Part shown: positions 8,454 through 16,228 of the stretch, piece by piece
How the letters are laid out: the number at the start of each line of letters is the position of its first letter
Position numbering within the stretch: position 1 is the stretch's first letter
Assembly (NCBI GenBank): GCA_946558465.1
Contig: CAMNTM010000001.1
Location: 186,001 to 250,000 of the forward strand
Length of the DNA stretch: 64,000 nt
Source of the DNA: an uncultured Lachnospiraceae bacterium
GTDB taxonomy: Bacteria > Bacillota > Clostridia > Lachnospirales > Lachnospiraceae
Reading direction: 5' to 3'
The notes under the pieces: generated by a model
Seen by the model: only the letters and a program-made list of their open reading frames with translations
What the model was told of the DNA's origin: nothing
The model's database searches: none
Program-made: the position numbers and the translations under genes

Positions 8454-9379
8454 GACTTACCCTCCCAAAGATGTACTGGATAAATTCCTTTTTCTTTCAT
8501 CTCCTGAACTGCCTGCTCTACTACCGGTTTATCCTCCTTATAGGTGACGCCGTACCATTTGTCTGCCGACTTAAGTACCGCTACTGCTGCACGGTCTTCC
8601 TCTACAAGCCGGCTCACCACAGATGGAAGAAAATATTCACACTTCATGGGATTACTCTTAAGTCCCTCATTCAGAAACGCTGGAAATGCTTCCTTAATTT
8701 CTTTTAATATACTGTAGGTAAAGCCCCACATGTTCATAGAAACTGTCGTCTCTGCCGGGACATCTACCCATGTAGCCCCGTCATCTTCTGTATATGCAAT
8801 TCCCCCTTTACGCTTCTCAATCCGGGTTCTTTCATGTACTGCAGCCAATTCTCCGTCTTCATTCACTTCACAGATTCCACGCGCCACATGTCCATTATCT
8901 GTCACTGTATTACCAAGCTGGTAGCCCACCATTGCATACCGATACTTCTCATCATCCGGATGTTCTGACAGATAATCATAAATAAGTTTAAAAGCTTCTC
9001 TTCCATAATAATCATCTGCGTTAATGACCGCAAACGGTCCATCCAGCTTATCAATACAACTTAATACCGCATGTGCCGTCCCCCAGGGCTTCACTCGTCC
9101 GTCTGGAACATCATAACCCTGCGGAAGATTTTCAAGCTCCTGATACGCATAGAATACTTCCACATATTTTGACAGTCGATTTCCTACTGTCTCCTTAAAT
9201 TCTGCCTCCATCTCTCTTTTAATAATAAAAACTACCTGCTCGAACCCTGCCTGCTTTGCATCATATATAGAAAAGTCCATAATGATGTGTCCTTCTCTGT
9301 CTACAGGGTCAATCTGTTTCAAACCACCGTAGCGGCTTCCCATTCCGGCCGCCATAATAACTAATACAGGTTTCTTCAT
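8450..9379 (-). CDS. Sugar-1-phosphate nucleotidyltransferase
   Basis: A 309-aa nucleotidyltransferase with the Rossmann-like nucleotide-binding start VIMAAGMGSRYGGLKQ and a metal/substrate motif VINADDYYG near residue 115. The KPWGTAHAVL stretch between them is typical of enzymes that join a hexose 1-phosphate to UTP. I placed the start at the ATG at 9379, 6-7 bp after AGGAGGG, rather than at a further upstream codon. It is the first gene of a two-gene unit with nahK (4-bp overlap) and has operator C in front of it. Inference: it converts the HexNAc-1-phosphate made by NahK into a UDP-sugar, which bypasses the usual GlcNAc-6-phosphate route. Which nucleotide and sugar it prefers cannot be read. 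Confidence 0.85.
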   Translation of the reverse strand: MKKPVLVIMAAGMGSRYGGLKQIDPVDREGHIIMDFSIYDAKQAGFEQVVFIIKREMEAEFKETVGNRLSKYVEVFYAYQELENLPQGYDVPDGRVKPWGTAHAVLSCIDKLDGPFAVINADDYYGREAFKLIYDYLSEHPDDEKYRYAMVGYQLGNTVTDNGHVARGICEVNEDGELAAVHERTRIEKRKGGIAYTEDDGATWVDVPAETTVSMNMWGFTYSILKEIKEAFPAFLNEGLKSNPMKCEYFLPSVVSRLVEEDRAAVAVLKSADKWYGVTYKEDKPVVEQAVQEMKEKGIYPVHLWEGKS

Positions 9380-9430
9380 CACTTTCCCTCCTTGTTCCTC
9401 CCAATGTTTCTGTCTATTTGCACTAAAATC

Positions 9431-9490
9431 ATTATAATACACTCCTAAAAATAAATATTTACACGATAAGACTCTTAATTTACACTATAT
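9431..9490 (-). promoter_or_regulatory. Promoter and AraC-type operator, site C (nucleotidyltransferase-nahK)
   Basis: The -10 is TATAAT at 9431-9436. The 33-bp element at 9456-9488 starts 20 bp upstream and replaces the -35 box. It has the clearest repeat of the three: ATTTACACGATAA and ATTTACACTATAT, 21 bp apart, identical at 11 of 13 bases. It matches site B at 25 of 33 positions. Confidence 0.65.
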
Positions 9491-9507
9491 TATATTGTAA
9501 AAAATAA

Positions 9508-9585
9508 ATACAGCCAGGATATTTCCGCGAAATAATATGTACATTCTGCACATATTCTTCAAATACCCTGACTGTATGTTTTTTC
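9508..9585. terminator. Long imperfect hairpin, terminator of the CBM9-like gene
   Basis: Outer arms at 9508-9524 and 9561-9577 (ATACAG...CTGTAT, two mismatches) enclose a second stem (AATATGT...ACATATT). On the minus strand the structure runs into TTTATTTTTT, so it can terminate the gene ending at 9620. A T-run on the plus side makes it potentially bidirectional. Confidence 0.65.
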
Positions 9586-9619
9586 TCTCAGCTATGTAAA
9601 CTATCCTGCTCTGATATAG

Positions 9620-10231
9620 TTATCTGGTAATTACCGCCTCCGCAAAAAATTCCGGCATATGAAAGCTGGGGGTCTTAGACTTGATAGGAGAATAAGACGC
9701 ATAATGCTCTATCTCCTTCGTCTCTGATATCTTGTAAAAGTTACAGGAAAAGGTGCTTCCCTCCTCAAGACATATCGATCCGTAGATTCTCCCTAATACC
9801 TTTACCGGTATACGAAGGGAAAATGACCATCTGTCTTCTTCAATTCTGGCTTTACAATTAAACGCTTTATAATCAGCCTTCGAAAAATACGAACGATACA
9901 AACGCTCCTTCCCATAGGAAGCAATCAATGCCCCATTCGCATTAGACTCAAAATTAAGATAAACCGGTGGTTCCACTTTTGCTCTTTCCGGTTCAAAAAG
10001 CAAAAACACTTCCATCGCACTGTCCCTGTAAACAGGATCTCTCTGCTTCGTATATCTGCGAAGCGGTTCTTTTTCCTCACATACCATCTTCACATAAAAC
10101 GCATCCTCCGGCACAAAACCTATATAAGCGTAGGTTTTTGGAATCTGCTTCGTTCCCCACAGAAGCTTCTCCACATAAAATGGTGTCGTCTTTTCCAGAT
10201 CATGTACATTGTGAATCATCTTAACTTCCAT
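9620..10231 (-). CDS. Carbohydrate-binding family 9-like protein
   Basis: A 203-aa soluble protein resembling stand-alone CBM9/DOMON-like domains. It is beta-rich, with the recognisable DSAMEVFLLFEPE, PVYLNFESNANGALIASYG and WSFSLRIPV segments. It has no signal peptide, so if it binds carbohydrate it does so in the cytoplasm, or it is exported by another route. I chose the ATG at 10231, about 9 bp after AGGAGGT; an upstream in-frame start exists but lacks a ribosome-binding site. It lies between the amino-sugar locus and rpsR with its own terminator, and the shared AraC element is not seen in front of it. Its link with the locus is positional only. Confidence 0.7.
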   Translation of the reverse strand: MEVKMIHNVHDLEKTTPFYVEKLLWGTKQIPKTYAYIGFVPEDAFYVKMVCEEKEPLRRYTKQRDPVYRDSAMEVFLLFEPERAKVEPPVYLNFESNANGALIASYGKERLYRSYFSKADYKAFNCKARIEEDRWSFSLRIPVKVLGRIYGSICLEEGSTFSCNFYKISETKEIEHYASYSPIKSKTPSFHMPEFFAEAVITR

Positions 10232-10330
10232 AGATAACTTACCTCCTGTTATAAATATAACAGAACGGCTGTGGAAATACAAGCTCATAGCCGTAAAGCT
10301 TAAAAAGACCGTACTATTTCGAGCATATAT

Positions 10331-10380
10331 AAAAAAACAGTCTGATTACAGACCAGTATCTGCATTCAGACCGCTTTTTT
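10331..10380. terminator. Terminator of the rpsF-ssb-rpsR operon
   Basis: On the minus strand a hairpin with arms GTCTGA...TCAGAC and an inner CAGA/TCTG stem is followed by seven T residues. It begins a few bases after the rpsR stop. Confidence 0.75.
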
Positions 10381-10386
10381 CTGCTG

Positions 10387-10653
10387 TTACTCCTGTACAT
10401 ACGGCATCAAAGCGATATGGCGCGCCCTTTTAATTGCCACAGTAAGCGCCCTCTGATGCTTTGCACAGTTGCCTGTGATTCTTCTTGGAAGAATCTTTCC
10501 TCTTTCCGAGATGTATTTTCTCAATTTTGCTACATCCTTGTAATCGATCTCGTTATTCTCTTTTCCACAGAATACACATACTTTCTTTCTTCTTCGTCCG
10601 CCGCTTCTTCTTTTGAAGCCGCTCTCTGGACGACTGCCCTTATCGTAAGCCAT
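10387..10653 (-). CDS. rpsR: 30S ribosomal protein S18
   Basis: S18 of the small ribosomal subunit, 88 aa, which pairs with S6 on the platform of the 30S. The N-terminus carries an unusual basic, Arg-rich leader ([13 protein letters not shown]). It is followed by a [15 protein letters not shown] segment and the conserved [19 protein letters not shown] core, ending in [20 protein letters not shown]. The CxxC pair near residues 26-29 may bind zinc, as in zinc-type S18 proteins; only two of the four usual cysteines are evident, so this is uncertain. Third gene of rpsF-ssb-rpsR, 30 bp after ssb, ATG preceded by GGAGG, followed by a strong terminator. Confidence 0.98.
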   Translation of the reverse strand: MAYDKGSRPESGFKRRSGGRRRKKVCVFCGKENNEIDYKDVAKLRKYISERGKILPRRITGNCAKHQRALTVAIKRARHIALMPYVQE

Positions 10654-10683
10654 CTTGCCCTACCTCCTATACACAATAACACT

Positions 10684-11142
10684 CTAGTTAAACGGTAATT
10701 CCTCATCAATTCCATCCGGAATATTCATGAAGCCGTCCCCTGCATCAGATATCGGCGCTGGTGCCGGAGCCGGTGCGGGAGCTGACTGATAACGTCCTGC
10801 GTTCGCATCACTTGCCACTTTGCTTTCAGCAAATTCCTGATCCTCTACCACCACATCTGTCGTATATACTTTCTGCCCGTCTCTGTTTGTATAGCTTCCT
10901 GTCTGAATACGTCCAGTAACAATAACCTTCAGTCCTTGACGGAAATACTTCTCGGCAAATTCTGCACTTCTTCCAAAAGCTACACATCCGATGAAATCCG
11001 CAGTCTGATCTCCGTCATTACTGCGTCTGAACCTGCGGTCAACCGCTAATGTATATCTTGCAACAGCCATAGAGCTATCTCCCTGTGAATATCTTACCTC
11101 AGGGTCCCTGGTCAAGCGTCCCATCAAAATTACTTTATTCAT
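10684..11142 (-). CDS. ssb: Single-stranded DNA-binding protein
   Basis: A 152-aa SSB with the OB-fold in residues 1-105 (MNKVILMGRLTRDPEVRY, DFIGCVAFGRSAEF, VTGRIQTGSYTNRDG). A flexible proline/alanine-rich linker (repeated AP dipeptides) follows, then the acidic tip DEELPFN, through which SSB recruits replication and repair proteins. It binds single-stranded DNA as a tetramer during replication. It lies between rpsF and rpsR in the usual bacterial order, 21 bp after rpsF. Confidence 0.98.
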   Translation of the reverse strand: MNKVILMGRLTRDPEVRYSQGDSSMAVARYTLAVDRRFRRSNDGDQTADFIGCVAFGRSAEFAEKYFRQGLKVIVTGRIQTGSYTNRDGQKVYTTDVVVEDQEFAESKVASDANAGRYQSAPAPAPAPAPISDAGDGFMNIPDGIDEELPFN

Positions 11143-11163
11143 ACAATTACCTCTTCTTCCTGC

Positions 11164-11451
11164 TTATGCTTCCTGTCTAACGCATAAATACCTGATGACA
11201 TTGTCCATAATGCGGATTCTCTGTTCAATCTCGCCCGGAACCTCTGCATCAGCCTCGAAGTGGATGAAATAGTAATATGCTTCTTTCATCTTCTGAATCT
11301 CGTAAGTTAATCTTCTCTTACCCCATTCATCAACGTCTGAGATCTGGCCGCCGAAACGTTCTACTAATGCTTTTACTTTTTCGATAACCTGTGCTCTTTC
11401 GTCGTCTTCGATTTTTGCACTGACAACAACAGCTAATTCATATTTGTTCAT
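11164..11451 (-). CDS. rpsF: 30S ribosomal protein S6
   Basis: S6, 95 aa, partner of S18 on the 30S platform. It begins MNKYELAVVVSAKIEDDERA and contains the typical VDEWGKRRLTYEIQKMKEAYY and IMDNVIRYLCVR segments. The leader has a hairpin at 11485-11502 and a strong promoter at 11558-11586. In many bacteria the S6-S18 complex represses this operon by binding the leader RNA, which is possible here but not shown. Confidence 0.98.
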   Translation of the reverse strand: MNKYELAVVVSAKIEDDERAQVIEKVKALVERFGGQISDVDEWGKRRLTYEIQKMKEAYYYFIHFEADAEVPGEIEQRIRIMDNVIRYLCVRQEA

Positions 11452-11484
11452 GTCGTCTCTGCACCTCCTTCTGGTCTTTTGGCT

Positions 11485-11502
11485 CTGCCTGATTTCAGGC
11501 AG
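11485..11502 (-). promoter_or_regulatory. rpsF leader hairpin
   Basis: The transcript folds as CTGCCTG-AAAT-CAGGCAG, a 7-bp stem with a 4-nt loop, 34 nt before the rpsF start. A flanking TCCTT upstream could pair with AAGGA of the ribosome-binding site. This suggests translational control, possibly by S6-S18, but the known motif's CCG signature was not confirmed. Confidence 0.4.
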
Positions 11503-11557
11503 AACAAGGATTTTTCCCGATTATAAACCGGAGAAAAATAATGTATCACGAATTGAT

Positions 11558-11586
11558 ATAATACCATAATCTGACACTTGTTTCAA
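11558..11586 (-). promoter_or_regulatory. Promoter of rpsF-ssb-rpsR
   Basis: On the minus strand TTGAAA at 11581-11586 and TATTAT at 11558-11563 are separated by exactly 17 bp. The -35 box overlaps the stop codon end of the upstream DUF951 gene, so the ribosomal operon can be expressed independently. Confidence 0.75.
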
Positions 11587-11777
11587 GCCCTTTTTTGCAA
11601 ATCCTTCGTGTTTTTTTCTACCAGTCTGCGGGCAACCATAATCTGATGTCCACAGCCCATACATTTCAACCGGAAATCTGCTCCTACACGTAATATTTCC
11701 CACTCCTTGCTTCCGCACGGATGAGGCTTTTTCAGCGTAACAATATCTCCGACCTCATAATCATATACCGACTTCAT
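11583..11777 (-). CDS. DUF951 family protein
   Basis: A small conserved Firmicutes protein of 64 aa, full length for the family: YEVGDIVTLKKPHPCGSKEWEI, then DFRLKCMGCGHQIMV. The PHPCG and CMGCG motifs place three cysteines where a metal, probably zinc, could be held. The function is unknown. Members are often found next to rpsF or a mechanosensitive channel gene, as here. The ATG has AGGAGG about 6 bp upstream. It probably belongs to the same transcript as sortase B, 29 bp away. Confidence 0.9.
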   Translation of the reverse strand: MKSVYDYEVGDIVTLKKPHPCGSKEWEILRVGADFRLKCMGCGHQIMVARRLVEKNTKDLQKRA

Positions 11778-11806
11778 ATTTTCCTGACCTCCTAGAAAAT
11801 CCTTCT

Positions 11807-12598
11807 TTACTTCAGCTCTGTCGTCTCCTCCAATATTCCCCGTACTACAAACCGGTGATTGTCATTGGCACTTGTACAAGTCGAAAGCGTCATAATCTTA
11901 TCGTACACTTCAGGCTCCACTCCTGTATCATACATGGAGATTTCCTTTGTCATATTCAAAAAGGACCGAAACGCATCATCCGACTCAAATTCTGTCAGAT
12001 AAGTATCTGTCATATCCTCGACCTGGCCGACAGAATATATATGATATTTATGCCTGCAGTTATCCGGCGTATAAATATAAAAATACGGATTCTCCTCCCA
12101 GAATTTCTCATCCTCATAATCTGACAAATGCCGGAACATAGAGCCATCCTTCATGCGGTGTCCGTATACGATAGAGTTTCTGTCTGTAAAAGCAGCACTA
12201 TTGTCTGCGCTCAGGAAAATGGCGCCCATGGTATTCTCATTTGCCGAAAAGGTTTTGTGCAGATATTCCTGATTATCCGCACCCTGCACGATAGGATAGT
12301 TGATGCCTGACGGCTCCGGATAGAATCTAATCCAGCCGATTGTGTCCTCATTTACGTTCAGGAGCTCTTCAAAATTCACACGAAACTTATCTGGATTTCC
12401 TTTCGTAACTGCCAGCTCTTCAAGCTTCTTATATTCGCTGCGACCGCTCACATACCCCTTTCCAATCTTAAACAACTGAAAACCAGACACACAAAATACA
12501 GCAGCTGCAATAACAAGAATCAGATTGGCCAGCACACTGCCCTTTTTCTTTTTTCTCCGCCCTCTATGGCGCTTCTTTTTTTCTTTTATCTCAGCCAT
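11807..12598 (-). CDS. srtB: Class B sortase
   Basis: Membrane-anchored transpeptidase of 263 aa. A basic N-terminus (KEKKKRHRGRRKKKKG) and one membrane helix (about residues 23-45) hold it in the membrane with the catalytic domain outside. The sortase active site is visible: His in IVYGHRMKDGSMF, Cys in TLSTCTSAN and Arg in NHRFVVRG. Sortases cut a C-terminal sorting signal and link the protein to peptidoglycan or to a pilin. The class B assignment rests on the ENTMGAIFLSADN and YGHRMKDGSMFRHL sequences. No substrate with a sorting signal is in the window. Confidence 0.93.
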   Translation of the reverse strand: MAEIKEKKKRHRGRRKKKKGSVLANLILVIAAAVFCVSGFQLFKIGKGYVSGRSEYKKLEELAVTKGNPDKFRVNFEELLNVNEDTIGWIRFYPEPSGINYPIVQGADNQEYLHKTFSANENTMGAIFLSADNSAAFTDRNSIVYGHRMKDGSMFRHLSDYEDEKFWEENPYFYIYTPDNCRHKYHIYSVGQVEDMTDTYLTEFESDDAFRSFLNMTKEISMYDTGVEPEVYDKIMTLSTCTSANDNHRFVVRGILEETTELK

Positions 12599-12613
12599 AT
12601 TTCCTCCTTCGGG

Positions 12614-13954
12614 TTATTTCCGCTCCATAATCTCTACAATCACCCGCTCGGTCTCCGCCATTCCTGGAGATGCAATCAGCCCCATATGATGCATAGTATC
12701 CTCCGGGGTTCTCCCATTAATCCCATGTATTCCTTCAATACATATCCTCTCCATTGCCAGCTCTGACGAACGAAATGCAGCATCCACCGCAACTATTCCT
12801 TTCATCGCACAGCCGTGATTACCACCGTCGCAGATCATTCCTGTAATCCCGCTTGCCATATTCTGTATCACCATCGTAATCTGCTCTTCATCCGCTCCCT
12901 GCATATAAGCAAGACCGCAGGCCGTCCCTGTCCCTGCTGCTATACCACAGCCGCAGAAGGCCGAAAGCTTCCCTGAATATTCCTTAATATACATCGTAAC
13001 CAAACAACTGAGCGCAGCTGCGCGCAGAAGAATCTCCTCTGCCTCTCCTTCTGTTGTCTTACCCCGTTCTGATTCATAGCAGGCATAAAGAGGCATTACA
13101 GCAATAATCCCATGTGCACCGCTCCCTGTAATACTCATCGCGGGACGGTCAAGTCCCAGAACTCTCGCCTCGATTGCCCCGCTGCTAAGAAGCTGTGCGG
13201 TCCTTCTTACATCCTCCGATATAAGCCTTCCGCCATTTTCCCTAAGAAGCTTTGCCGCAATCACTGCCCGCCCCGATCTAAGCCCTTCCTTCAGAAGTTC
13301 TAGATTCATCAGAAATGCTTTTCTAATAAAATCCAGCTCTTCTGCCGGTACACGATCCACATATTCTAGGATTTGATGAAGGGTATAACGATGTATGCAT
13401 GCTTCCGGCGCGGCTGACTTCTCCGAAATCCCTTCTGGTATGCCGCCCTTCTGTCCAGCCGGACTTTCCAAAGTACTTATTCCGCTTTTATCCTCGTAAA
13501 TACTTATCCCATTCTTCTCTATACTGCTGATATGAGTGTGAGAGCCGCGTATATGAACCTCGCAGCGGTCTCCCCCTGCCTCTACGGCAGCATCTATCGT
13601 AATCTCTGAGCCGATATGATCAAGCCTTACCTTTACTTTTCCTTCCTCCACCAGACGGGCTGCCTCCTCGTCATCCTCCGGCGTAATCTCCGCCAAAGCT
13701 TCCAGTCCCAGCTCTGCTTTTGCTGCAGCCGCACCAAGCGCCGCCGCATATAGATTTCCATACCGGGTGGAATTGGGAATACCGCAGGTAAAAGCATTCT
13801 TATACATACCGGAATTCAAAGCCACTTCAACCTTCTCTATCCTGCCCGCTGTATGCTCTCTTGCCTTGGCCGCCGCATAAGCAATCGCCCCCGGCTCTGT
13901 CACACCCAATGCGGGCTTCATATCATCCTTTATTAATTTCGTCAATGCCTCCAT
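12614..13954 (-). CDS. L-cysteine desulfidase family protein (CyuA/UPF0597)
   Basis: A 446-aa protein of the serine dehydratase alpha-like/UPF0597 family, which includes iron-sulfur L-cysteine desulfidases making pyruvate, ammonia and sulfide. Conserved cysteines suited to a [4Fe-4S] cluster are visible in SAFCGCGIAAGTG, GMICDGGNHGCAMK and nearby. I set the start at the ATG at 13954, with GGAGAG 7 bp upstream; a GTG 15 bp further out has no ribosome-binding site. It is 15 bp upstream of sortase B. A segment around residues 150-200 (SGISTLESPAGQKGG) is a possible insertion relative to shorter homologues. The role could be cysteine detoxification or use; a related serine-dehydratase activity cannot be excluded. 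Confidence 0.85.
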   Translation of the reverse strand: MEALTKLIKDDMKPALGVTEPGAIAYAAAKAREHTAGRIEKVEVALNSGMYKNAFTCGIPNSTRYGNLYAAALGAAAAKAELGLEALAEITPEDDEEAARLVEEGKVKVRLDHIGSEITIDAAVEAGGDRCEVHIRGSHTHISSIEKNGISIYEDKSGISTLESPAGQKGGIPEGISEKSAAPEACIHRYTLHQILEYVDRVPAEELDFIRKAFLMNLELLKEGLRSGRAVIAAKLLRENGGRLISEDVRRTAQLLSSGAIEARVLGLDRPAMSITGSGAHGIIAVMPLYACYESERGKTTEGEAEEILLRAAALSCLVTMYIKEYSGKLSAFCGCGIAAGTGTACGLAYMQGADEEQITMVIQNMASGITGMICDGGNHGCAMKGIVAVDAAFRSSELAMERICIEGIHGINGRTPEDTMHHMGLIASPGMAETERVIVEIMERK

Positions 13955-14053
13955 CTGTTTACTCTCCACGACTTGCTATATTATATTTCAGTTCACTTAT
14001 CAGCAATATTGATATTATAACATATATTTTATATTTTTTTAATTAGAAGTTTA

Positions 14054-14081
14054 TTGACTTTATTGTCCTGCGGCGTATCAT
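14054..14081 (+). promoter_or_regulatory. Promoter of the Zn-ribbon/DUF5685/DnaJ genes
   Basis: TTGACT at 14054-14059 and TATCAT at 14076-14081, spacer 16 bp, 26 bp before the first start codon. Confidence 0.6.
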
Positions 14082-14107
14082 GATTAGTATTAGAAAGGAT
14101 GATTAGC

Positions 14108-14503
14108 TTGAAAGAAAAATTAATACGCTTTATGTATGGTCGCTATGGAGTAGATTCTCTTGGAAAATGTACACTCGGTCTCGGACTTGCAGCTGCAGTC
14201 ATAACATGGTTTTCTGACAATGCTGTTTTTCCTGTGCTTTCCTGGGTTCTCATTATCTATACTTACTTTCGTATCCTCTCCAGGAATATCTATAAGCGTT
14301 CTGCAGAAAACCGTGCATATCTTAATAAAACCTATAAGCTGAGATGTGTTTTTGCACGTCAGAAAAACATGCTTGCACAAAGAAGGACACACCACATTTA
14401 TAAATGTCCCTCCTGCCGCCAGAAAATCCGCATCCCACGTGGAAAGGGACGTATTGAAATCCGCTGTCCGAAATGCAGCGCTACATTTATTAAAAACAGC
14501 TGA
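14108..14503 (+). CDS. Small membrane protein with C-terminal zinc ribbon
   Basis: A 131-aa protein, not assigned to a named family. Two hydrophobic segments lie near residues 25-55 (LGLGLAAAVITWF, then VLSWVLIIYTYF). A basic stretch follows, then a zinc ribbon with two CxxC pairs (CPSCRQK and CPKCSATF) at the C-terminus. I prefer a TTG start at 14108, because AAAGGA lies 8 bp upstream; the ATG at 14099 is within that ribosome-binding site. It is followed after 17 bp by the DUF5685 gene and then DnaJ, apparently one operon. The layout suggests a membrane-bound adaptor working with the chaperone-like partner; this is inference. Confidence 0.7.
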   Translation: MKEKLIRFMYGRYGVDSLGKCTLGLGLAAAVITWFSDNAVFPVLSWVLIIYTYFRILSRNIYKRSAENRAYLNKTYKLRCVFARQKNMLAQRRTHHIYKCPSCRQKIRIPRGKGRIEIRCPKCSATFIKNS

Positions 14504-14520
14504 AAGGAAAGGAAGTCTGC

Positions 14521-15411
14521 ATGTTCGGATATATCGTAATTAATAAAGCTGAAATGAAATTCAAAGACTACGATATGTACCATTCGTACTATTGTGGTCT
14601 TTGCAAACGTCTAAAAGCATGTTATGGTAGGAGGGGACAGATGACATTATCCTTCGACATGACATTTCTCATTGTGCTTCTCACCGGATTATACGAGCCA
14701 GAGACCACTTTGGAAACCGTAAGCTGCATCGCTCATCCCCTGGAAAAGCATCAGGCGCGGACAAATATATTTACAGATTATGCAGCAGCAATGAATCTGG
14801 TCCTTTCTTATTACAAGTGCAAGGATGACTGGCACGATGAAGGACACCGCAAGAGCTATCTGGCAGCAAGGGTTTTACATTCTAAGATGACTGCTGTTAA
14901 AAATCAGTTCCCTGAAAAAGTTTCCCGCATTGCGGCAACTCTAAAAAAGCTTTCTTTTTATGAGCAGGAACAGGAAATGAATCTTGATAAAATGGCGGGA
15001 CTCTTTGGAGATATCATGGCTGAAATATTTGCATACCGCAAAGATGAATGGGAAATTTCCCTCCGTAAGGCCGGATTTTTTCTCGGCAAATTCATTTATC
15101 TTATGGATGCATATGAAGATGTTGAAAAGGATATTAAGTCAGGAAGCTACAATCCATTAAAAACAGCCTTTCAGACAGATGACGATTTTGCCGAAAACTG
15201 TAAGCAGCTTCTCACTCTCATGATAGCCGAATGTTCCCGTGAGTTTGAAAAGCTTCCGATTCTGCTTCATGCAGATATTCTGCGCAACATTCTCTATTCC
15301 GGTGTGTGGTGCAGGTACACGGCCGTCACTGCCAAAAGGAATGAAGTGCCAAAAAGCCAAATCAATGCAGAAAATATTTCTGCCGAAACTACAGGAGAAA
15401 AACAACCATGA
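14521..15411 (+). CDS. DUF5685 family protein
   Basis: A 296-aa protein of a family common in Clostridia and without known function. The conserved N-terminus [20 protein letters not shown] is followed by a CGLCKRL motif, a further Cys at CIAHP and a C/H group near [13 protein letters not shown]. These four cysteine/histidine positions resemble a metal or redox site, and the middle and C-terminal parts are predicted mainly helical. It overlaps the following DnaJ-domain gene by 4 bp, and this pairing is recurrent in the group to my knowledge. The function is probably linked to the J-protein, perhaps as client or partner of a DnaK machine. Not further assignable. Confidence 0.8.
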   Translation: MFGYIVINKAEMKFKDYDMYHSYYCGLCKRLKACYGRRGQMTLSFDMTFLIVLLTGLYEPETTLETVSCIAHPLEKHQARTNIFTDYAAAMNLVLSYYKCKDDWHDEGHRKSYLAARVLHSKMTAVKNQFPEKVSRIAATLKKLSFYEQEQEMNLDKMAGLFGDIMAEIFAYRKDEWEISLRKAGFFLGKFIYLMDAYEDVEKDIKSGSYNPLKTAFQTDDDFAENCKQLLTLMIAECSREFEKLPILLHADILRNILYSGVWCRYTAVTAKRNEVPKSQINAENISAETTGEKQP

Positions 15412-16139
15412 CAGATCCATACAGTGTCTTAGGCATAGCCAGAAACGCATCTGATGAAGAAATAAAAAAAGCATACCGCAGTCTAAGTCGAAAATATCAT
15501 CCGGATGCCAATATCAATAATCCTAATAAAGACCAGGCGGAAGCACGGTTTAAGGAGGTTCAGCAGGCCTACCAGCAGATTATGCGTGAGAAAGAATACG
15601 GAGGTGCTGCGGCAGGCGGAGGTGGTTACCAGTCCGATCCGTTTGAAGACTTCGGAGGATTCGGAAGCTTTGGAGGATTTGGAACCTTCCGGGGATTTGG
15701 CGCCGAATATCGTCAGGCAGGACCCGGAAGTACAGAAAATGAAGAAGACCTTCACATGAGAGCTGCCGCCAACTTTATTAACAGCAGGCATTATCAGGAG
15801 GCTATAAATCTGTTAAACAACATCCCGACTAGAAATGCACAGTGGTATTATTACAGTGCAATTGCAAATTCCGGAGTCGGGAACAATGTCATGGCCCTGC
15901 AGTATGCCAGAGAAGCTCTGAAGCTGGATCCGGATAATTTCCAATACCAAATGCTGGTAAACCGCTTTGAGAGCGGCGGAACCTGGTACAGACAGCAGCA
16001 GGGCCCTTACCAGACCACTTTTATGGGCGGTAATAATTTCTGTATGAAGCTGTGTATCGCAAACCTTATATGCAATCTCTGCTGCGGCAGCGGCGGAATG
16101 TGCTGTACAGGCGGAGGCGTGCCTGGAGGATATATCTAA
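15408..16139 (+). CDS. J-domain protein (DnaJ-like) with Cys-rich tail
   Basis: A 243-aa co-chaperone-like protein. Residues 1-70 form a J-domain with the HPD triad ([10 protein letters not shown]), needed to stimulate DnaK ATPase. A Gly/Phe-rich linker follows (residues 65-105, repeated [10 protein letters not shown]). Residues 115-190 look like one or two TPR-type helical repeats ([31 protein letters not shown]). The last 35 residues are unusual: a hydrophobic, Cys-rich segment ([17 protein letters not shown]) that may be lipidated, membrane-attached or metal-binding. It lacks the DnaJ zinc finger and client-binding domains, so it is not the housekeeping DnaJ. It starts inside the end of the DUF5685 gene (ATGA overlap). 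Confidence 0.88.
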   Translation: MTDPYSVLGIARNASDEEIKKAYRSLSRKYHPDANINNPNKDQAEARFKEVQQAYQQIMREKEYGGAAAGGGGYQSDPFEDFGGFGSFGGFGTFRGFGAEYRQAGPGSTENEEDLHMRAAANFINSRHYQEAINLLNNIPTRNAQWYYYSAIANSGVGNNVMALQYAREALKLDPDNFQYQMLVNRFESGGTWYRQQQGPYQTTFMGGNNFCMKLCIANLICNLCCGSGGMCCTGGGVPGGYI

Positions 16140-16228
16140 GTCTCCAGGTACTTTTCTTTACAAAAGTGTACGTTCTCCTGGCAGGCCCGGATTTCTAAAA
16201 CCGGCTGAGAACATTTCTGCAGCTAATA

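Noticed and set aside
7791-8483. Plus-strand open frame of 230 codons opposite nahK
   Set aside because: It lies antisense to a clear kinase gene, has no start signal and no protein-like pattern.
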